Origin: Thiomicrorhabdus marina
GTDB taxonomy: Bacteria > Pseudomonadota > Gammaproteobacteria > Thiomicrospirales > Thiomicrospiraceae
NCBI RefSeq assembly: GCF_017571465.1
Contig: NZ_JAGETV010000004.1
Span: forward strand, 1-64,000
Reading direction: 5' to 3'
Length of the DNA: 64,000 bases
A program made the translations under genes and the position numbers. Positions 20,653-29,496 of the stretch are shown here, one piece after another. The notes under the pieces were generated by a model. The model was not told the DNA's origin. It was given only the letters and a program-made list of their open reading frames with translations, and did no database searches. Each line of letters begins with the position of its first letter. Position 1 is the stretch's first letter.

Positions 20653-22266
20653 ATGAAAAACACCACGCAAATACACGTTAGTCACGCTCAAATTATTTTA
20701 GGTATCGACTTGGGTACCTCTGGAATTCGGGCAGCAATTGTTAAAAGACCTTTTTTACAGAACAAGGAAGAGAATCGTTTTCCCGAGCAAGGCTTAGATC
20801 AGATTCTGTTTACTGATTCAGTGCCTTTTACAGCAAATAACCTTGGCGCTACCGCTTCTTTGAGAATAGATCAATCAGATTGCAAACCCCAAAGCTTGTC
20901 GGAAAATGCCTCGGTGCAAGACCCAATGGTTTGGATTGCTGCACTAGAACAATTATTGAAACAGCTGTCTATGCGATTTGATTTAGCAAAAATCGATGCG
21001 ATTATTTGTGATGCTACGTCTTCAACTGTCATGCTGACGGATGATCAAGGAACCTTACTCAGTAATGCCTTGATGTATAACGATGCGCAAGCGATTTCTG
21101 CCGCCTCAATAATCAAAGAAGTGCCAGTAGAACAGCAAACTGCTGCTAATGGTGCAAGCAGTTCCTTAGCTAAAACACTGTATTTGTCACAACTCATTGA
21201 TAGCGCTAAACCAAAGCTAGTGGTTCATCAAATCGATTGGTTGAATAATTATTTTTGTGATTTTCTCAAAGATGGCATTTGCTACAGCGATCAGAATAAC
21301 CTGCTTAAATTCGGTTATGACCCGGTTTCAGGCCAATATCCCGACTGGCTACAAAATATGACTCGTGAATATGCACCCAATATTATATTGCCAGTAGTCG
21401 GCGTCCCTGGTGAAGCATTGGCGCCAATTACAGGTAATATGCAAACAACGTGGGGGTTTTCTCAAAATTGCCGAGTGTTATATGGAACAACAGATAGTAT
21501 CGCAGGTTTTTTCGCATCGGGCGCTCAGAAAAAAAATGATGCTGTCAGCTCCTTAGGTTCGACTCTTGCCATTAAACAGCTTATTAATGTACCAATATTT
21601 AACACTGAGTCTGGGCTTTATAGTCATAAAGTCAAAGATTTATGGCTACTTGGCGGTGCTTCGAACGGCGGCGGAAAGGTCTTACTTGACTACTATGTCC
21701 TTCCACAAATTATCTGGATGGATCATTTTTTACAGGCATTATGGCGTCTACAGAATTTAGAAGGAAAACGAGATTGGCTTATCCATTTCCCCGTTTTGCA
21801 TGATTGTCATAACTTAGGTGATTACTATGCGCTGTCATCTATTGGTGAGCGTTTTCCTATACAAGACAGTCAAATGGTCGCAATATTGGAGACAAGGCCT
21901 TCTCAGTCGTTGCAGTCAATAAATCTTGAAAACTTCCCAATAAAGCATTTTTCAGAGGTTCTGTCTTCTAGAGAGCTATCTGAGGCGCTTAAGCAATGCT
22001 TTGCCGATAACTTAGAAATTATCCTGCAAAGTGCGCAGCACTTTGCATCAATTGTGCAAGGCTTGGTGCAGATAGAGAAAAAATCTTTTGAGCTATTATC
22101 CAAGCAGACAGGAGACGGCAAGACGGCTAATTTATATACCGTTGGTGGAGGTAGCAAAAACCGCTATTGGCAACTTTTACGGCAAGTGCATCTTGAAAAT
22201 TGTTTACAATCTGCGTTTTCGCTAGATGCGGCTTACGGAGTAACGCGTTTAGCTAATTTTAGTTAA
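20653..22266 (+). CDS. FGGY-family carbohydrate kinase
   Basis: A 537-residue sugar kinase of the FGGY (xylulose/ribulose/glycerol kinase) superfamily. The N-terminal ATP-binding motif ILGIDLGTSGIRAAIV and later GTTDSIAGFFASGA and GGGSKNRYWQLLRQVH are visible. The LGTSGxRA form resembles the plant/cyanobacterial XK-1-like D-ribulose kinases more than E. coli XylB; this is a motif-level inference. It is in operon with the HopJ-like gene, 15 bases downstream, and cbbY lies nearby, so a link with pentose-phosphate handling in an autotroph is plausible. The ATG at 20653 is preferred to a TTG at 20632; neither has a strong ribosome site. Confidence 0.85.
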   Translation: MKNTTQIHVSHAQIILGIDLGTSGIRAAIVKRPFLQNKEENRFPEQGLDQILFTDSVPFTANNLGATASLRIDQSDCKPQSLSENASVQDPMVWIAALEQLLKQLSMRFDLAKIDAIICDATSSTVMLTDDQGTLLSNALMYNDAQAISAASIIKEVPVEQQTAANGASSSLAKTLYLSQLIDSAKPKLVVHQIDWLNNYFCDFLKDGICYSDQNNLLKFGYDPVSGQYPDWLQNMTREYAPNIILPVVGVPGEALAPITGNMQTTWGFSQNCRVLYGTTDSIAGFFASGAQKKNDAVSSLGSTLAIKQLINVPIFNTESGLYSHKVKDLWLLGGASNGGGKVLLDYYVLPQIIWMDHFLQALWRLQNLEGKRDWLIHFPVLHDCHNLGDYYALSSIGERFPIQDSQMVAILETRPSQSLQSINLENFPIKHFSEVLSSRELSEALKQCFADNLEIILQSAQHFASIVQGLVQIEKKSFELLSKQTGDGKTANLYTVGGGSKNRYWQLLRQVHLENCLQSAFSLDAAYGVTRLANFS

Positions 22267-22281
22267 AACAAGGAGTATTTT

Positions 22282-22629
22282 ATGAGTGTGATGACGATTG
22301 CCGAGTTAGTACATGCAGCAGAACAAGGGCCGGTAGATTTTCAAACAACGATGCAAGTGATTGATAATAATTATGAATTCACACCAACTGCATTTACTAA
22401 CGGCAATACCGAAAATGCAGAAAATACCAATAATGGTTCCTGTAAGCTTTTCGCTTTTGCGCAATTAAACCAAATCTCTCAACAAGCGGCGTTGAATCTT
22501 TTTGGTGATTTCTACACGAAAGATGTATTGGAAAATCCTGATGGCGATGACCATCAAAATATCCGTAATTTTATGCAAAGCAGCTTTGATGGGTTGCAAT
22601 TTACAGGACAGGCATTAACTTCTAAGTAA
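22282..22629 (+). CDS. HopJ-type family protein
   Basis: A 115-residue protein of the HopJ family (FTPTAFTNGNTENAENTNNG, KLFAFAQLNQISQQAALNLF, FGDFYTKDVLENPDGDDHQN). The family is named after a Pseudomonas syringae type III effector but is common in free-living bacteria, including non-pathogens, where it is a small cytoplasmic protein of unknown role. Nothing here suggests a secreted effector. It follows the FGGY kinase with an AAGGAG ribosome site and ends at a strong terminator. Confidence 0.9.
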   Translation: MSVMTIAELVHAAEQGPVDFQTTMQVIDNNYEFTPTAFTNGNTENAENTNNGSCKLFAFAQLNQISQQAALNLFGDFYTKDVLENPDGDDHQNIRNFMQSSFDGLQFTGQALTSK

Positions 22630-22654
22630 GTTGTACTTAAAATTTTGCATAGAC

Positions 22655-22687
22655 AAAAAAGCCAAGAAAAATTTCTTGGCTTTTTAC
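22655..22687 (+). terminator. Rho-independent terminator
   Basis: Stem AAAAGCCAAGAAA / TTTCTTGGCTTTT and a T run. It ends the FGGY-HopJ operon. Confidence 0.85.
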
Positions 22688-22743
22688 TTTAATAACAATG
22701 AGTTATTAGGGGTGAGGTCAATGAAAACCTATTCTGCGTTGCC

Positions 22744-23517
22744 TTAGGCTTTGTAAAGCTCTTTGTGCACCTTGTTAATTAACGCCAGATCAAGGTAGTG
22801 ATGATCGTAGCTAGCGCCAGACAGTACCGTAAACGGAACGCCTGGTTCACCCATATCGGTTAACACCAGTTCCGCAGCGCTGAAGTCATCTTCCTTTGTA
22901 TAACCATTAATAGTGATAATGGTTTTGATATTTGCTGCAATCGAAGATTTAATACCGTTAGCAGAGTCTTCAAAGGCCATACACTCTTCCGGTTGAAGAT
23001 CCATCTGTTCCATTGCCCAAAAATAGATATCTGGAGCTGGTTTTTTCGCTGGTACGATATCACCGGCGGCAATGACTTCAAACCAACTTTCCGAGTCGGC
23101 GCCTAAAGTATTGGTTAGCAGTGCGGTAACATTAGCTGGCGTCGTCGTCGTCACGACTGCCATACGAACTTTTTCATTGCGTGCTTGCCTAATGAGGCGT
23201 TCTACACCTGGGCGTAGCGGAATTTTTCCTTCTGCCATCAGCTGTTTATAAAATTCGGTCTTAGATGCGTGTAAACCTTTAACGAAGTCGTCAAAGTCAG
23301 CAGGCTTTTGGAAACCGGTATTGAATTTTTCTAAATAAAATTTGATGCGTTCTTTTCCGCCAGTTACGGCAAGTAACTCACCGTACAAGTCTTCATCCCA
23401 GTGCCAGTCTAAACCAGCCTCTTCAAAGGCCATATTAAACGCTGGACGATGCCCATCTTTTTCGGTATCGGCAAGGGTTCCGTCAACATCAAAAAGTAGC
23501 GCTTTTAACTCAGCCAT
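22744..23517 (-). CDS. cbbY: HAD phosphatase, CbbY type (xylulose-1,5-bisphosphate phosphatase)
   Basis: A 257-residue HAD hydrolase. Motif I is FDVDGTLADTE with the nucleophile Asp, motif II VVTTTTP, the motif III Lys lies in PAKKPAPDIYF, and motif IV is FEDSANGIKSS. This set, and the cap segment FNMAFEEAGLDWHWDEDLYG, fit CbbY, which destroys xylulose-1,5-bisphosphate, an inhibitor made by RuBisCO. The ATG at 23517 has GAGAGAA upstream; the open frame to 23595 adds 26 residues foreign to the family. It supports autotrophy, although RuBisCO itself is not in this window. Confidence 0.92.
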   Translation of the reverse strand: MAELKALLFDVDGTLADTEKDGHRPAFNMAFEEAGLDWHWDEDLYGELLAVTGGKERIKFYLEKFNTGFQKPADFDDFVKGLHASKTEFYKQLMAEGKIPLRPGVERLIRQARNEKVRMAVVTTTTPANVTALLTNTLGADSESWFEVIAAGDIVPAKKPAPDIYFWAMEQMDLQPEECMAFEDSANGIKSSIAANIKTIITINGYTKEDDFSAAELVLTDMGEPGVPFTVLSGASYDHHYLDLALINKVHKELYKA

Positions 23518-23785
23518 AAGGTTCTCTCTTGTATAATATTTATAAGAAGCTGAATTCTTGCGGATTCTTCGAGGAATTTCAAGTTCCGCTATCAATATAT
23601 AGTGTACTGAATCAAAATTACCTACAAAAAAGAATGTAATTTTTGCTTGTTGAAGACTAATAAAGCTGATATAAATGTCGCTTAATTATCAGAGATGGTA
23701 TCTAAAAAACAATAATAAATCGTTGTTTGACCCCTTTTAAAACGCCTAATCATAAGGCTTTACGGGTCCTGGCAGGAGAAGAACC

Positions 23786-24220
23786 ATGGACAACAATAAC
23801 ACAGTCGATTTTATCGAAAACTACCCAATGTATGAGCCGAAGGACGGCGAAGAATACATGAGCGCAGACATGCTTGAACACTTTAAAAGTAAGTTGTTAG
23901 CATGGAAAGATCAATTAATTGAAGAAGCGAATAGCACGGTAACTCACCTTAAAACCGATTCTGATACCCCTGCTGATCCTAACGACCGTGCGTCTATGGA
24001 AGAAGAGTTCGCTTTAGAGTTGCGTACTCGTGACCGTGAACGCAAATTGATTGCCAAGATTGAAAAATCACTTAAAGATATTGAAAGTGGTGAATATGGT
24101 TATTGCAAAATGAGTGGCGATGAAATTGGCTTACCAAGAATGGAAGCTCGTCCTACTGCGACCTTAACCGTAGAGATGAAACGTAAGCAAGAAATTCGTG
24201 AGAAACAAGGCGTTGCTTAA
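23786..24220 (+). CDS. dksA: DksA-type RNA polymerase regulator with degenerate zinc finger
   Basis: A 144-residue DksA that binds the RNA polymerase secondary channel with ppGpp. The coiled-coil tip keeps the two acidic residues (Asp64 and Asp67 in ADPNDRAS). Of the four zinc ligands of E. coli DksA only one remains: the first pair is Cys107-Lys-Met-Ser110, and the second pair is replaced by Thr128 and Met131 (ARPTATLTVEMK). It should therefore fold without zinc, like the zinc-independent DksA2 of Pseudomonas. A strong AGGAGAAG ribosome site lies before the ATG. No second dksA is visible in this window. Confidence 0.94.
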   Translation: MDNNNTVDFIENYPMYEPKDGEEYMSADMLEHFKSKLLAWKDQLIEEANSTVTHLKTDSDTPADPNDRASMEEEFALELRTRDRERKLIAKIEKSLKDIESGEYGYCKMSGDEIGLPRMEARPTATLTVEMKRKQEIREKQGVA

Positions 24221-24254
24221 TCCTTGTAAATAACGTTTGCTTTCCTCTCGTTAA

Positions 24255-24280
24255 GAACGCGCCTTCAAGGCGCGTTTTTT
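24255..24280 (+). terminator. Rho-independent terminator
   Basis: Stem AACGCGCCTT / AAGGCGCGTT with a two-base centre, then TTTT. It ends dksA. Confidence 0.85.
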
Positions 24281-24463
24281 GTTAGCAAAATTATTTTTTA
24301 GGTTTAAACGATAAGCTGTTGAATTCATCAATGCATTTTGTAGCAATAGATTTTTTTCAAGCGCTATTTTCGGTTTACACGAGTTCAATCAACTTCACTA
24401 CTTGAATTTCATTGTTTAATGAAATTCATTTTAAAATTCTTATTAGGAATTTGTCCTTAGTCT

Positions 24464-26098
24464 ATGCACTGCTCCGATTCAGAATCTAAATCATCAACCC
24501 GTAGCTACAGTCTTGAAGAAATGGTCACTGTACTGAGCGATCCAGGCTTCTATTCACATCCTGTCGAAGTTATTACGACCATTGAAACGCATATTTCAGT
24601 CGTATTTTTAACGGGCGACTACGCATACAAACTCAAAAAGCCCGTGAATTTTGGTTTTTTGGATTTTTCTTCTTTAGCTGCACGTAAAAAATATTGTGAA
24701 ATGGAAGTCGAATTAAATCGTCGTACTGCACCGGAACTTTATATCGGCGTAGAATCCATCTATTTTGACCCGCAAACTGGAACAGCTTCTTTGCTTGCTA
24801 ATGGTTCTGAACCGGTTGACTATCTTGTGAAAATGCAGCAATTTGATCCTAATGCGGTATTAGGTAGGCAAGATAATAATATCGAGATAAGTCATCAGCA
24901 ATTGGATGCTTTAGCCTTGCAAATTGCCAGACTGCATCTTAATGCAGAGCCAGTTGATTCTTCGAGTGAGCTTGGAACGCCAGAGGTGATTCTTAGGCCA
25001 ATGACGGACAATTTTAAAGCGCTGGAAATTTGTTTCAATTTTGAATCGCATCCATTCTTACAGGCTTTATACAATTGGACGTTAAAGCAGTATGAGGCCA
25101 AGAAGGCGTTGATTGAACAACGGCGATTAGAACAAAAAATCCGTGCCTGTCATGGCGATTTACATCTTGATAATATTGCGATTATCAATCAGAAACCGGT
25201 CTTATTTGATGGTATTGAATTTAATGACCATTTTCGTTGGATTGATGGTATCAGTGATTTAGCGTTTCTATTGATGGATTTGACATCAAGACAGCAATCT
25301 CATTATGCCTGGCAAATACTCTCCATTTACCTACAGCAAACTCAGGATTATTCCGGACTGCCGCTGCTAAGGTTTTATCTTGTTTACAGGGCGATGGTTC
25401 GCGCAAAAATCACTAATTTACGTGCTGAGCAACTGCCGGATGGCAGTAGTGAAAAGCAGCGTTTATGTTCTCTAGCCGGCAATTATGTTGATCTTGCTCA
25501 ATCTTTGTCGAACACACCATCGCGCCCTAAATTGATTTTGTTACAAGGTGTCTCAGGAACCGGTAAAAGCCACTTGGCAATAGAAATACAAAAGATGTTG
25601 GATTTAGTTGTCATTAGCTCCGACCGAACTCGCAAAGCACTTTATGGTATCGATCCTCTTCACCGAGTCGATGAAGAAGTAAAGAAAGATCTGTATTCTC
25701 AAAAAATGAACGCAAAGACCTATCAAGCGTTATTGGATAATGCCAAAACCTCTCTGTTGGCCGGCTGGCATACATTAGTCGATGCAACCTTCTTAAAATA
25801 CCAACACCGTGAAAAGTTTTATCAGTTAGCTAGAGATTTAGAGTTACCGGTTTATCTCATTTATATTGATAGTGATGGCGATCAGGATTCTGCATTCTTA
25901 GCGGAACAGCTAAAACAGCGTGAACTCGCGGACAACAACCCTTCTGATGCCGATGCTGCGATCATGCTTCAACAGATGCACACTTTAGAAAAACCGCATG
26001 CGCAAGAACCTTGTATTTGGTTAAATGCACAGAAGATTCGCAACGAATTGCCGGAAAACCAAATTAAACATTTTCTAAATCTGCCGATAAGCCAATAA
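24464..26098 (+). CDS. APH-like / AAA_33 two-domain kinase
   Basis: A 544-residue fusion. The N-terminal part (about 1-335) is an aminoglycoside-phosphotransferase-like kinase domain with the catalytic loop CHGDLHLDNIAI and the metal-binding Asp in VLFDGIEFND. The C-terminal part is a P-loop kinase/ATPase (LILLQGVSGTGKSHLAIEI) with a conserved ISSDRTRKALYG. This fused pair is a widespread conserved protein (COG2187 with COG0645) whose substrate is unknown; it is not evidence of drug resistance. The downstream secreted-protein gene lies 27 bases away on the same strand. Confidence 0.87.
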   Translation: MHCSDSESKSSTRSYSLEEMVTVLSDPGFYSHPVEVITTIETHISVVFLTGDYAYKLKKPVNFGFLDFSSLAARKKYCEMEVELNRRTAPELYIGVESIYFDPQTGTASLLANGSEPVDYLVKMQQFDPNAVLGRQDNNIEISHQQLDALALQIARLHLNAEPVDSSSELGTPEVILRPMTDNFKALEICFNFESHPFLQALYNWTLKQYEAKKALIEQRRLEQKIRACHGDLHLDNIAIINQKPVLFDGIEFNDHFRWIDGISDLAFLLMDLTSRQQSHYAWQILSIYLQQTQDYSGLPLLRFYLVYRAMVRAKITNLRAEQLPDGSSEKQRLCSLAGNYVDLAQSLSNTPSRPKLILLQGVSGTGKSHLAIEIQKMLDLVVISSDRTRKALYGIDPLHRVDEEVKKDLYSQKMNAKTYQALLDNAKTSLLAGWHTLVDATFLKYQHREKFYQLARDLELPVYLIYIDSDGDQDSAFLAEQLKQRELADNNPSDADAAIMLQQMHTLEKPHAQEPCIWLNAQKIRNELPENQIKHFLNLPISQ

Positions 26099-26125
26099 AG
26101 CACCACAAAGCTATTGGAGGCCGTT

Positions 26126-26731
26126 TTGTTTAAGTCAGTCATTAGTATCACCATTGCCGTAACCGCTATTTTCCTTTGGCCTTATTTAGGAAAAGCCTAC
26201 GCTGCAGAAATTATTGCTCCTAAAGAAGCTAAATTTCTTGGCATGCAAGTAGCCACGATGGACTTACAAACTGTACGCCAGCAGCTTTGGCAAATTGGCG
26301 GCTTTAAAATTTCTCGGTCAACCCGCTACCAGCATAATATCGATAAGTATTTTCCCAAGACTCGCCTTAAGGACAGCTACAAACTTACTTTTCATTACAA
26401 TGATTTAGGCAAGGTTACGCGCTTCACTCGAGTCTATCGTCCTTATTCAAATGTTACCGATAATGACAATACTTTATTGACTACTCGGCAATTAGCGAAC
26501 GAACTTGCATCGATATTTGGTGGCGCTAAAATAGAACGTAAAGGTTATGGGGGGTTTCGTTCTTATCTCAGTTATAGCTGGGAAGACGATGTAGTTAAGA
26601 TTCGTATTGATCGGATTGGTGGTCACCCACTTGGAGATGTGTTTGTTGAATATAAACTTAAACAAAACGATCCATATGCCGCGCAATCACTAATCGAAAC
26701 CCAAATACCTAATTTTGTAATGGGGATTTAA
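26126..26731 (+). CDS. Secreted hypothetical protein
   Basis: A 201-residue protein with a signal peptide (FKSVISITIAVTAIFLWPYL, then GKAYA with a likely cleavage after AYA). The mature part is rich in aromatic and basic residues and looks mostly beta-stranded; I do not recognise the family. The predicted start is TTG at 26126, because GGAGG lies five bases upstream; a TTG at 26114 would precede that site. The next gene begins two bases after its stop, so the pair is co-translated. Confidence 0.7.
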   Translation: MFKSVISITIAVTAIFLWPYLGKAYAAEIIAPKEAKFLGMQVATMDLQTVRQQLWQIGGFKISRSTRYQHNIDKYFPKTRLKDSYKLTFHYNDLGKVTRFTRVYRPYSNVTDNDNTLLTTRQLANELASIFGGAKIERKGYGGFRSYLSYSWEDDVVKIRIDRIGGHPLGDVFVEYKLKQNDPYAAQSLIETQIPNFVMGI

Positions 26732-26733
26732 AA

Positions 26734-26970
26734 ATGGATTCAATCAATGCTGTTAGCAATGCTGGAATGACTGCTTATCAAGGAATCCAGCAAAATTTCA
26801 ATCGTTTAGCGGATAACACGCAAACCATTATTCAACCTCAACAGAGTTTTGATAACACCGCCAATGCTCTAATTGACAACAAAATGGCGCAGACAGATAT
26901 CGAAGCCTTGGTTAAAGTATTAAAAACAGAAGATTTATTGCTTGGACAATTGTTAGATATAAAGGCATAA
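26734..26970 (+). CDS. Small hypothetical protein
   Basis: A 78-residue soluble protein (MDSINAVSNAGMTAYQGIQQ, then NTANALIDNKMAQTDIEALV and a Leu-rich end). The N-terminal SNAGMTAYQ segment and the C-terminal MAQTDIEAL helix resemble small proteins related to flagellar rod/hook components, but the likeness is weak and no flagellar genes are nearby. It starts two bases after the secreted-protein gene, in the same operon. Confidence 0.65.
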   Translation: MDSINAVSNAGMTAYQGIQQNFNRLADNTQTIIQPQQSFDNTANALIDNKMAQTDIEALVKVLKTEDLLLGQLLDIKA

Positions 26971-26997
26971 ACTTAATTACTTCCCATGCTTTTCACT

Positions 26998-27660
26998 TCA
27001 AAAAACACTCTCTTCTCGCATAACTTGAATAAATTTTTGTATTTCTAGCCATGCTTCGGGCATATGCGTAAAAGCATGAGTGCCTCCCGGATAAATAAAC
27101 GTCCTATGTTTGTCTTTCAGTTTATTTGCATACAATTGAACGGCAAATTCAATGTCGACCACTTCGTCATCATGGTCCGCCAGTAATAAACTCGGTAGCT
27201 TAGGGTTTAAAGTCGAGATATTAAGTCTTTGTAACTGTCCGCATAATTCTTCATCCACTACCACTGTTTCATTTGTATAAGGGTTTTGATGGGTACCTAA
27301 ATAATCCGATAGAAGACTGACAGGGTTTAATGCCGGGTTGATCATCACATAAGGGCAATTGAAATGGTGTGCAAAATATTGTGCTAAATAACCGCCTAAG
27401 GATGAACCTATTAATAGTAACGGATGTCCTTTTTCACGCCATGATAGCAACTGTTCTTGAATAGATTGAACACCTTCCAGAAGGTTTTTTTGACTGTATG
27501 TCGGACAATATAACTCACCAAGTGGTGGCTCAGTTTTCGAGTGATTGGCTGTCAATAACCACTGCCCTTTTTGTGATTTGCCACTGCTTAAAAAACCGTG
27601 TAAGTACAGGCTCTTGATTTGTGTGCTTTTTATTGTAGAGGGCGTATTTTCACTAGCCAT
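26998..27660 (-). CDS. YqiA/YcfP-like alpha/beta hydrolase
   Basis: A 220-residue alpha/beta-fold esterase-like protein. It has LYLHGFLSSGKSQKGQWL, the nucleophile elbow IGSSLGGYLAQYFA with Ser, LLADHDDEVV with the acid, and GTHAFTHMPEAW with the catalytic His. This matches the YqiA/YcfP (COG3150) group; the natural substrate is unknown. It is divergent from recJ with only 20 bases between the starts, so the two leaders overlap. Confidence 0.88.
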   Translation of the reverse strand: MASENTPSTIKSTQIKSLYLHGFLSSGKSQKGQWLLTANHSKTEPPLGELYCPTYSQKNLLEGVQSIQEQLLSWREKGHPLLLIGSSLGGYLAQYFAHHFNCPYVMINPALNPVSLLSDYLGTHQNPYTNETVVVDEELCGQLQRLNISTLNPKLPSLLLADHDDEVVDIEFAVQLYANKLKDKHRTFIYPGGTHAFTHMPEAWLEIQKFIQVMREESVF

Positions 27661-27680
27661 CTCTGTTACAATCCTTTGCT

Positions 27681-29438
27681 ATGATAAAACAGCCGAAAAT
27701 AGTCGAACGCCAAACCAACCCCCAAGTTTTCCAGCAAGCAAAAATGCTAGGGCTAAGTGATTTGCAGGCTAAATTAGTTGCTAATCGTTTAGACGATGCT
27801 GAGCATATGCAGGCCATTGTCACTCCGCAGCTGAAAAACCTGCAATCTCCAGCACAGTTAAAGAATGCAGACCATGCTGCAAAAATTATTGCCAAGGCCA
27901 TACAAGGCTCTGGGCAAATTGTGTTAGCAACGGATTACGATACCGATGGTGTTACTTCTGCTTGGGTAGCAAAAACGGCTCTAATCGAGTTTTTCGGCGT
28001 TGCTCCTCAGCGTGTTGAACACATTATTGGTGAGCGCTCCAGTGGTTATGGTATCACTGAAGAGGTAGTCGATAGAATTTTAACAATCGACAAACCGGTC
28101 GAGTTGGTTATTTCCGCTGACCAAGGTTCAAGCGATGAGCCAAGAATCAAGCGTCTTAAAGATGCAGGTATTGAGGTTTGCGTTACCGATCATCACCAGA
28201 TGCCACTAGAAGGGGTTCCTGCGAGTGCGATTTGCACGGTTAACCCGCAGCAAGAAGGTTGCAATTACGATAAGACCATTGCCGGTTGCTTCGTTATTTT
28301 CTTAGTGATGACGCAAGTTCGCCAGGAACTGATTAAAGCCGGCTTCTTACCAGCCGATGCTAGCAGTTTAAAGCCTTTGGCTTGTAATGTGGCTTTAGGT
28401 ACCGTTGCAGATAGTGTTAGCCTAAAAAGCCCGAATAACCGGGCTATCGTTCGTGCCGGTCTTCAACAAATTAATCAATTTACTATTCCAGCATGGCAGG
28501 CGATGCGCCAGCTAAATGACAATAACGAACAACCTTATGATGCTGAATTCCTCGGTTTTCAGGTTGCGACGCGTATCAATGCGGCAAGCCGTGTCAGTGA
28601 TGTCACTACCGCTTACCATTTTCTGACCTCGCCTTCTGCCGAGCAAGCGGCGTTTTATCTGCAACAGCTAGACGAAGACAACCAGAACCGTCGAGCGCAG
28701 CAGGAAGAGATGCTTGAACAGGCCAAGACTTTAGCTGAACAGCTATATCATCCAGACCGTTATAGTTTGGCAATTAAAATGCAAGGTAATGCCGGTATTC
28801 AAGGGATTATCGCGTCCCGTATCGGGGAAAAATACGGTGTTCCGACCGTCGCCATGACCGATTTGGAAGATGGGTTCTTAGCCGGAAGCGGCCGCGGTAT
28901 TGTGCCGGAAATGGACTTACGTGCGGCCTTCCAGTGGATGAGTGAACAAGAGCCACAGTTATTTAAATCCATGGGCGGGCATAAAGGTGCGGCCGGTTGT
29001 ATGATTCCAATTGAGCGCTATGAGCAGTTTACTGAATTATTTGAACGGGCTGTGCAATTACAACTGCCGGAAGCACCCTATCCGATTATTGAAACCGATG
29101 GCGCCTTAAGCAGTTGGCAGTTACAACCGTCATTGATTGAAGAATTATCTCTCTTAGAACCTTTCGGACGAGAATGGCCGAAACCAGTTTTTGCAGGTCG
29201 TTTTATCGTTGATTTTGTTAAAGTGGTTGGACAAACTAAATTGCATTTGTCGATGAAACTTCTGAGTGAAGATCGACAGAAGTTCAGCGCAATTTATTTT
29301 AATGCATTGAATAGTCAAGGAGACGCTTTACCGTTTGATAGCGGTGACTTGATTGAATGCGCTTACCAACCGGCACTGAATAACTTTATGGGACGCACCA
29401 GTTTGCAACTACGAATCTCCAGTGCTAAAGCGATTTAA
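27681..29438 (+). CDS. recJ: Single-stranded-DNA-specific exonuclease RecJ
   Basis: A 5-prime to 3-prime ssDNA exonuclease of the DHH family, used in recombination and mismatch repair. Visible: the DHH core ATDYDTDGVTSAWVAKTA, ISADQGSSDEPRI, VTDHHQMPLEGVP, then the DHHA1 part with SMGGHKGAAGCMIP and the C-terminal OB-fold. At 585 residues the length is normal. A strong terminator follows the gene. Confidence 0.95.
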   Translation: MIKQPKIVERQTNPQVFQQAKMLGLSDLQAKLVANRLDDAEHMQAIVTPQLKNLQSPAQLKNADHAAKIIAKAIQGSGQIVLATDYDTDGVTSAWVAKTALIEFFGVAPQRVEHIIGERSSGYGITEEVVDRILTIDKPVELVISADQGSSDEPRIKRLKDAGIEVCVTDHHQMPLEGVPASAICTVNPQQEGCNYDKTIAGCFVIFLVMTQVRQELIKAGFLPADASSLKPLACNVALGTVADSVSLKSPNNRAIVRAGLQQINQFTIPAWQAMRQLNDNNEQPYDAEFLGFQVATRINAASRVSDVTTAYHFLTSPSAEQAAFYLQQLDEDNQNRRAQQEEMLEQAKTLAEQLYHPDRYSLAIKMQGNAGIQGIIASRIGEKYGVPTVAMTDLEDGFLAGSGRGIVPEMDLRAAFQWMSEQEPQLFKSMGGHKGAAGCMIPIERYEQFTELFERAVQLQLPEAPYPIIETDGALSSWQLQPSLIEELSLLEPFGREWPKPVFAGRFIVDFVKVVGQTKLHLSMKLLSEDRQKFSAIYFNALNSQGDALPFDSGDLIECAYQPALNNFMGRTSLQLRISSAKAI

Positions 29439-29454
29439 CGAAGATAGCTTCCAG

Positions 29455-29482
29455 AAAAAAACCGCCATTAAGGCGGTTTTTT
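29455..29482. terminator. Bidirectional terminator between recJ and thrC
   Basis: Stem AAAACCGCC / GGCGGTTTT with loop ATTAA, with A run upstream and T run downstream. It can end both recJ and the convergent thrC. Confidence 0.85.
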
Positions 29483-29496
29483 GCATCGAAAAGTGT

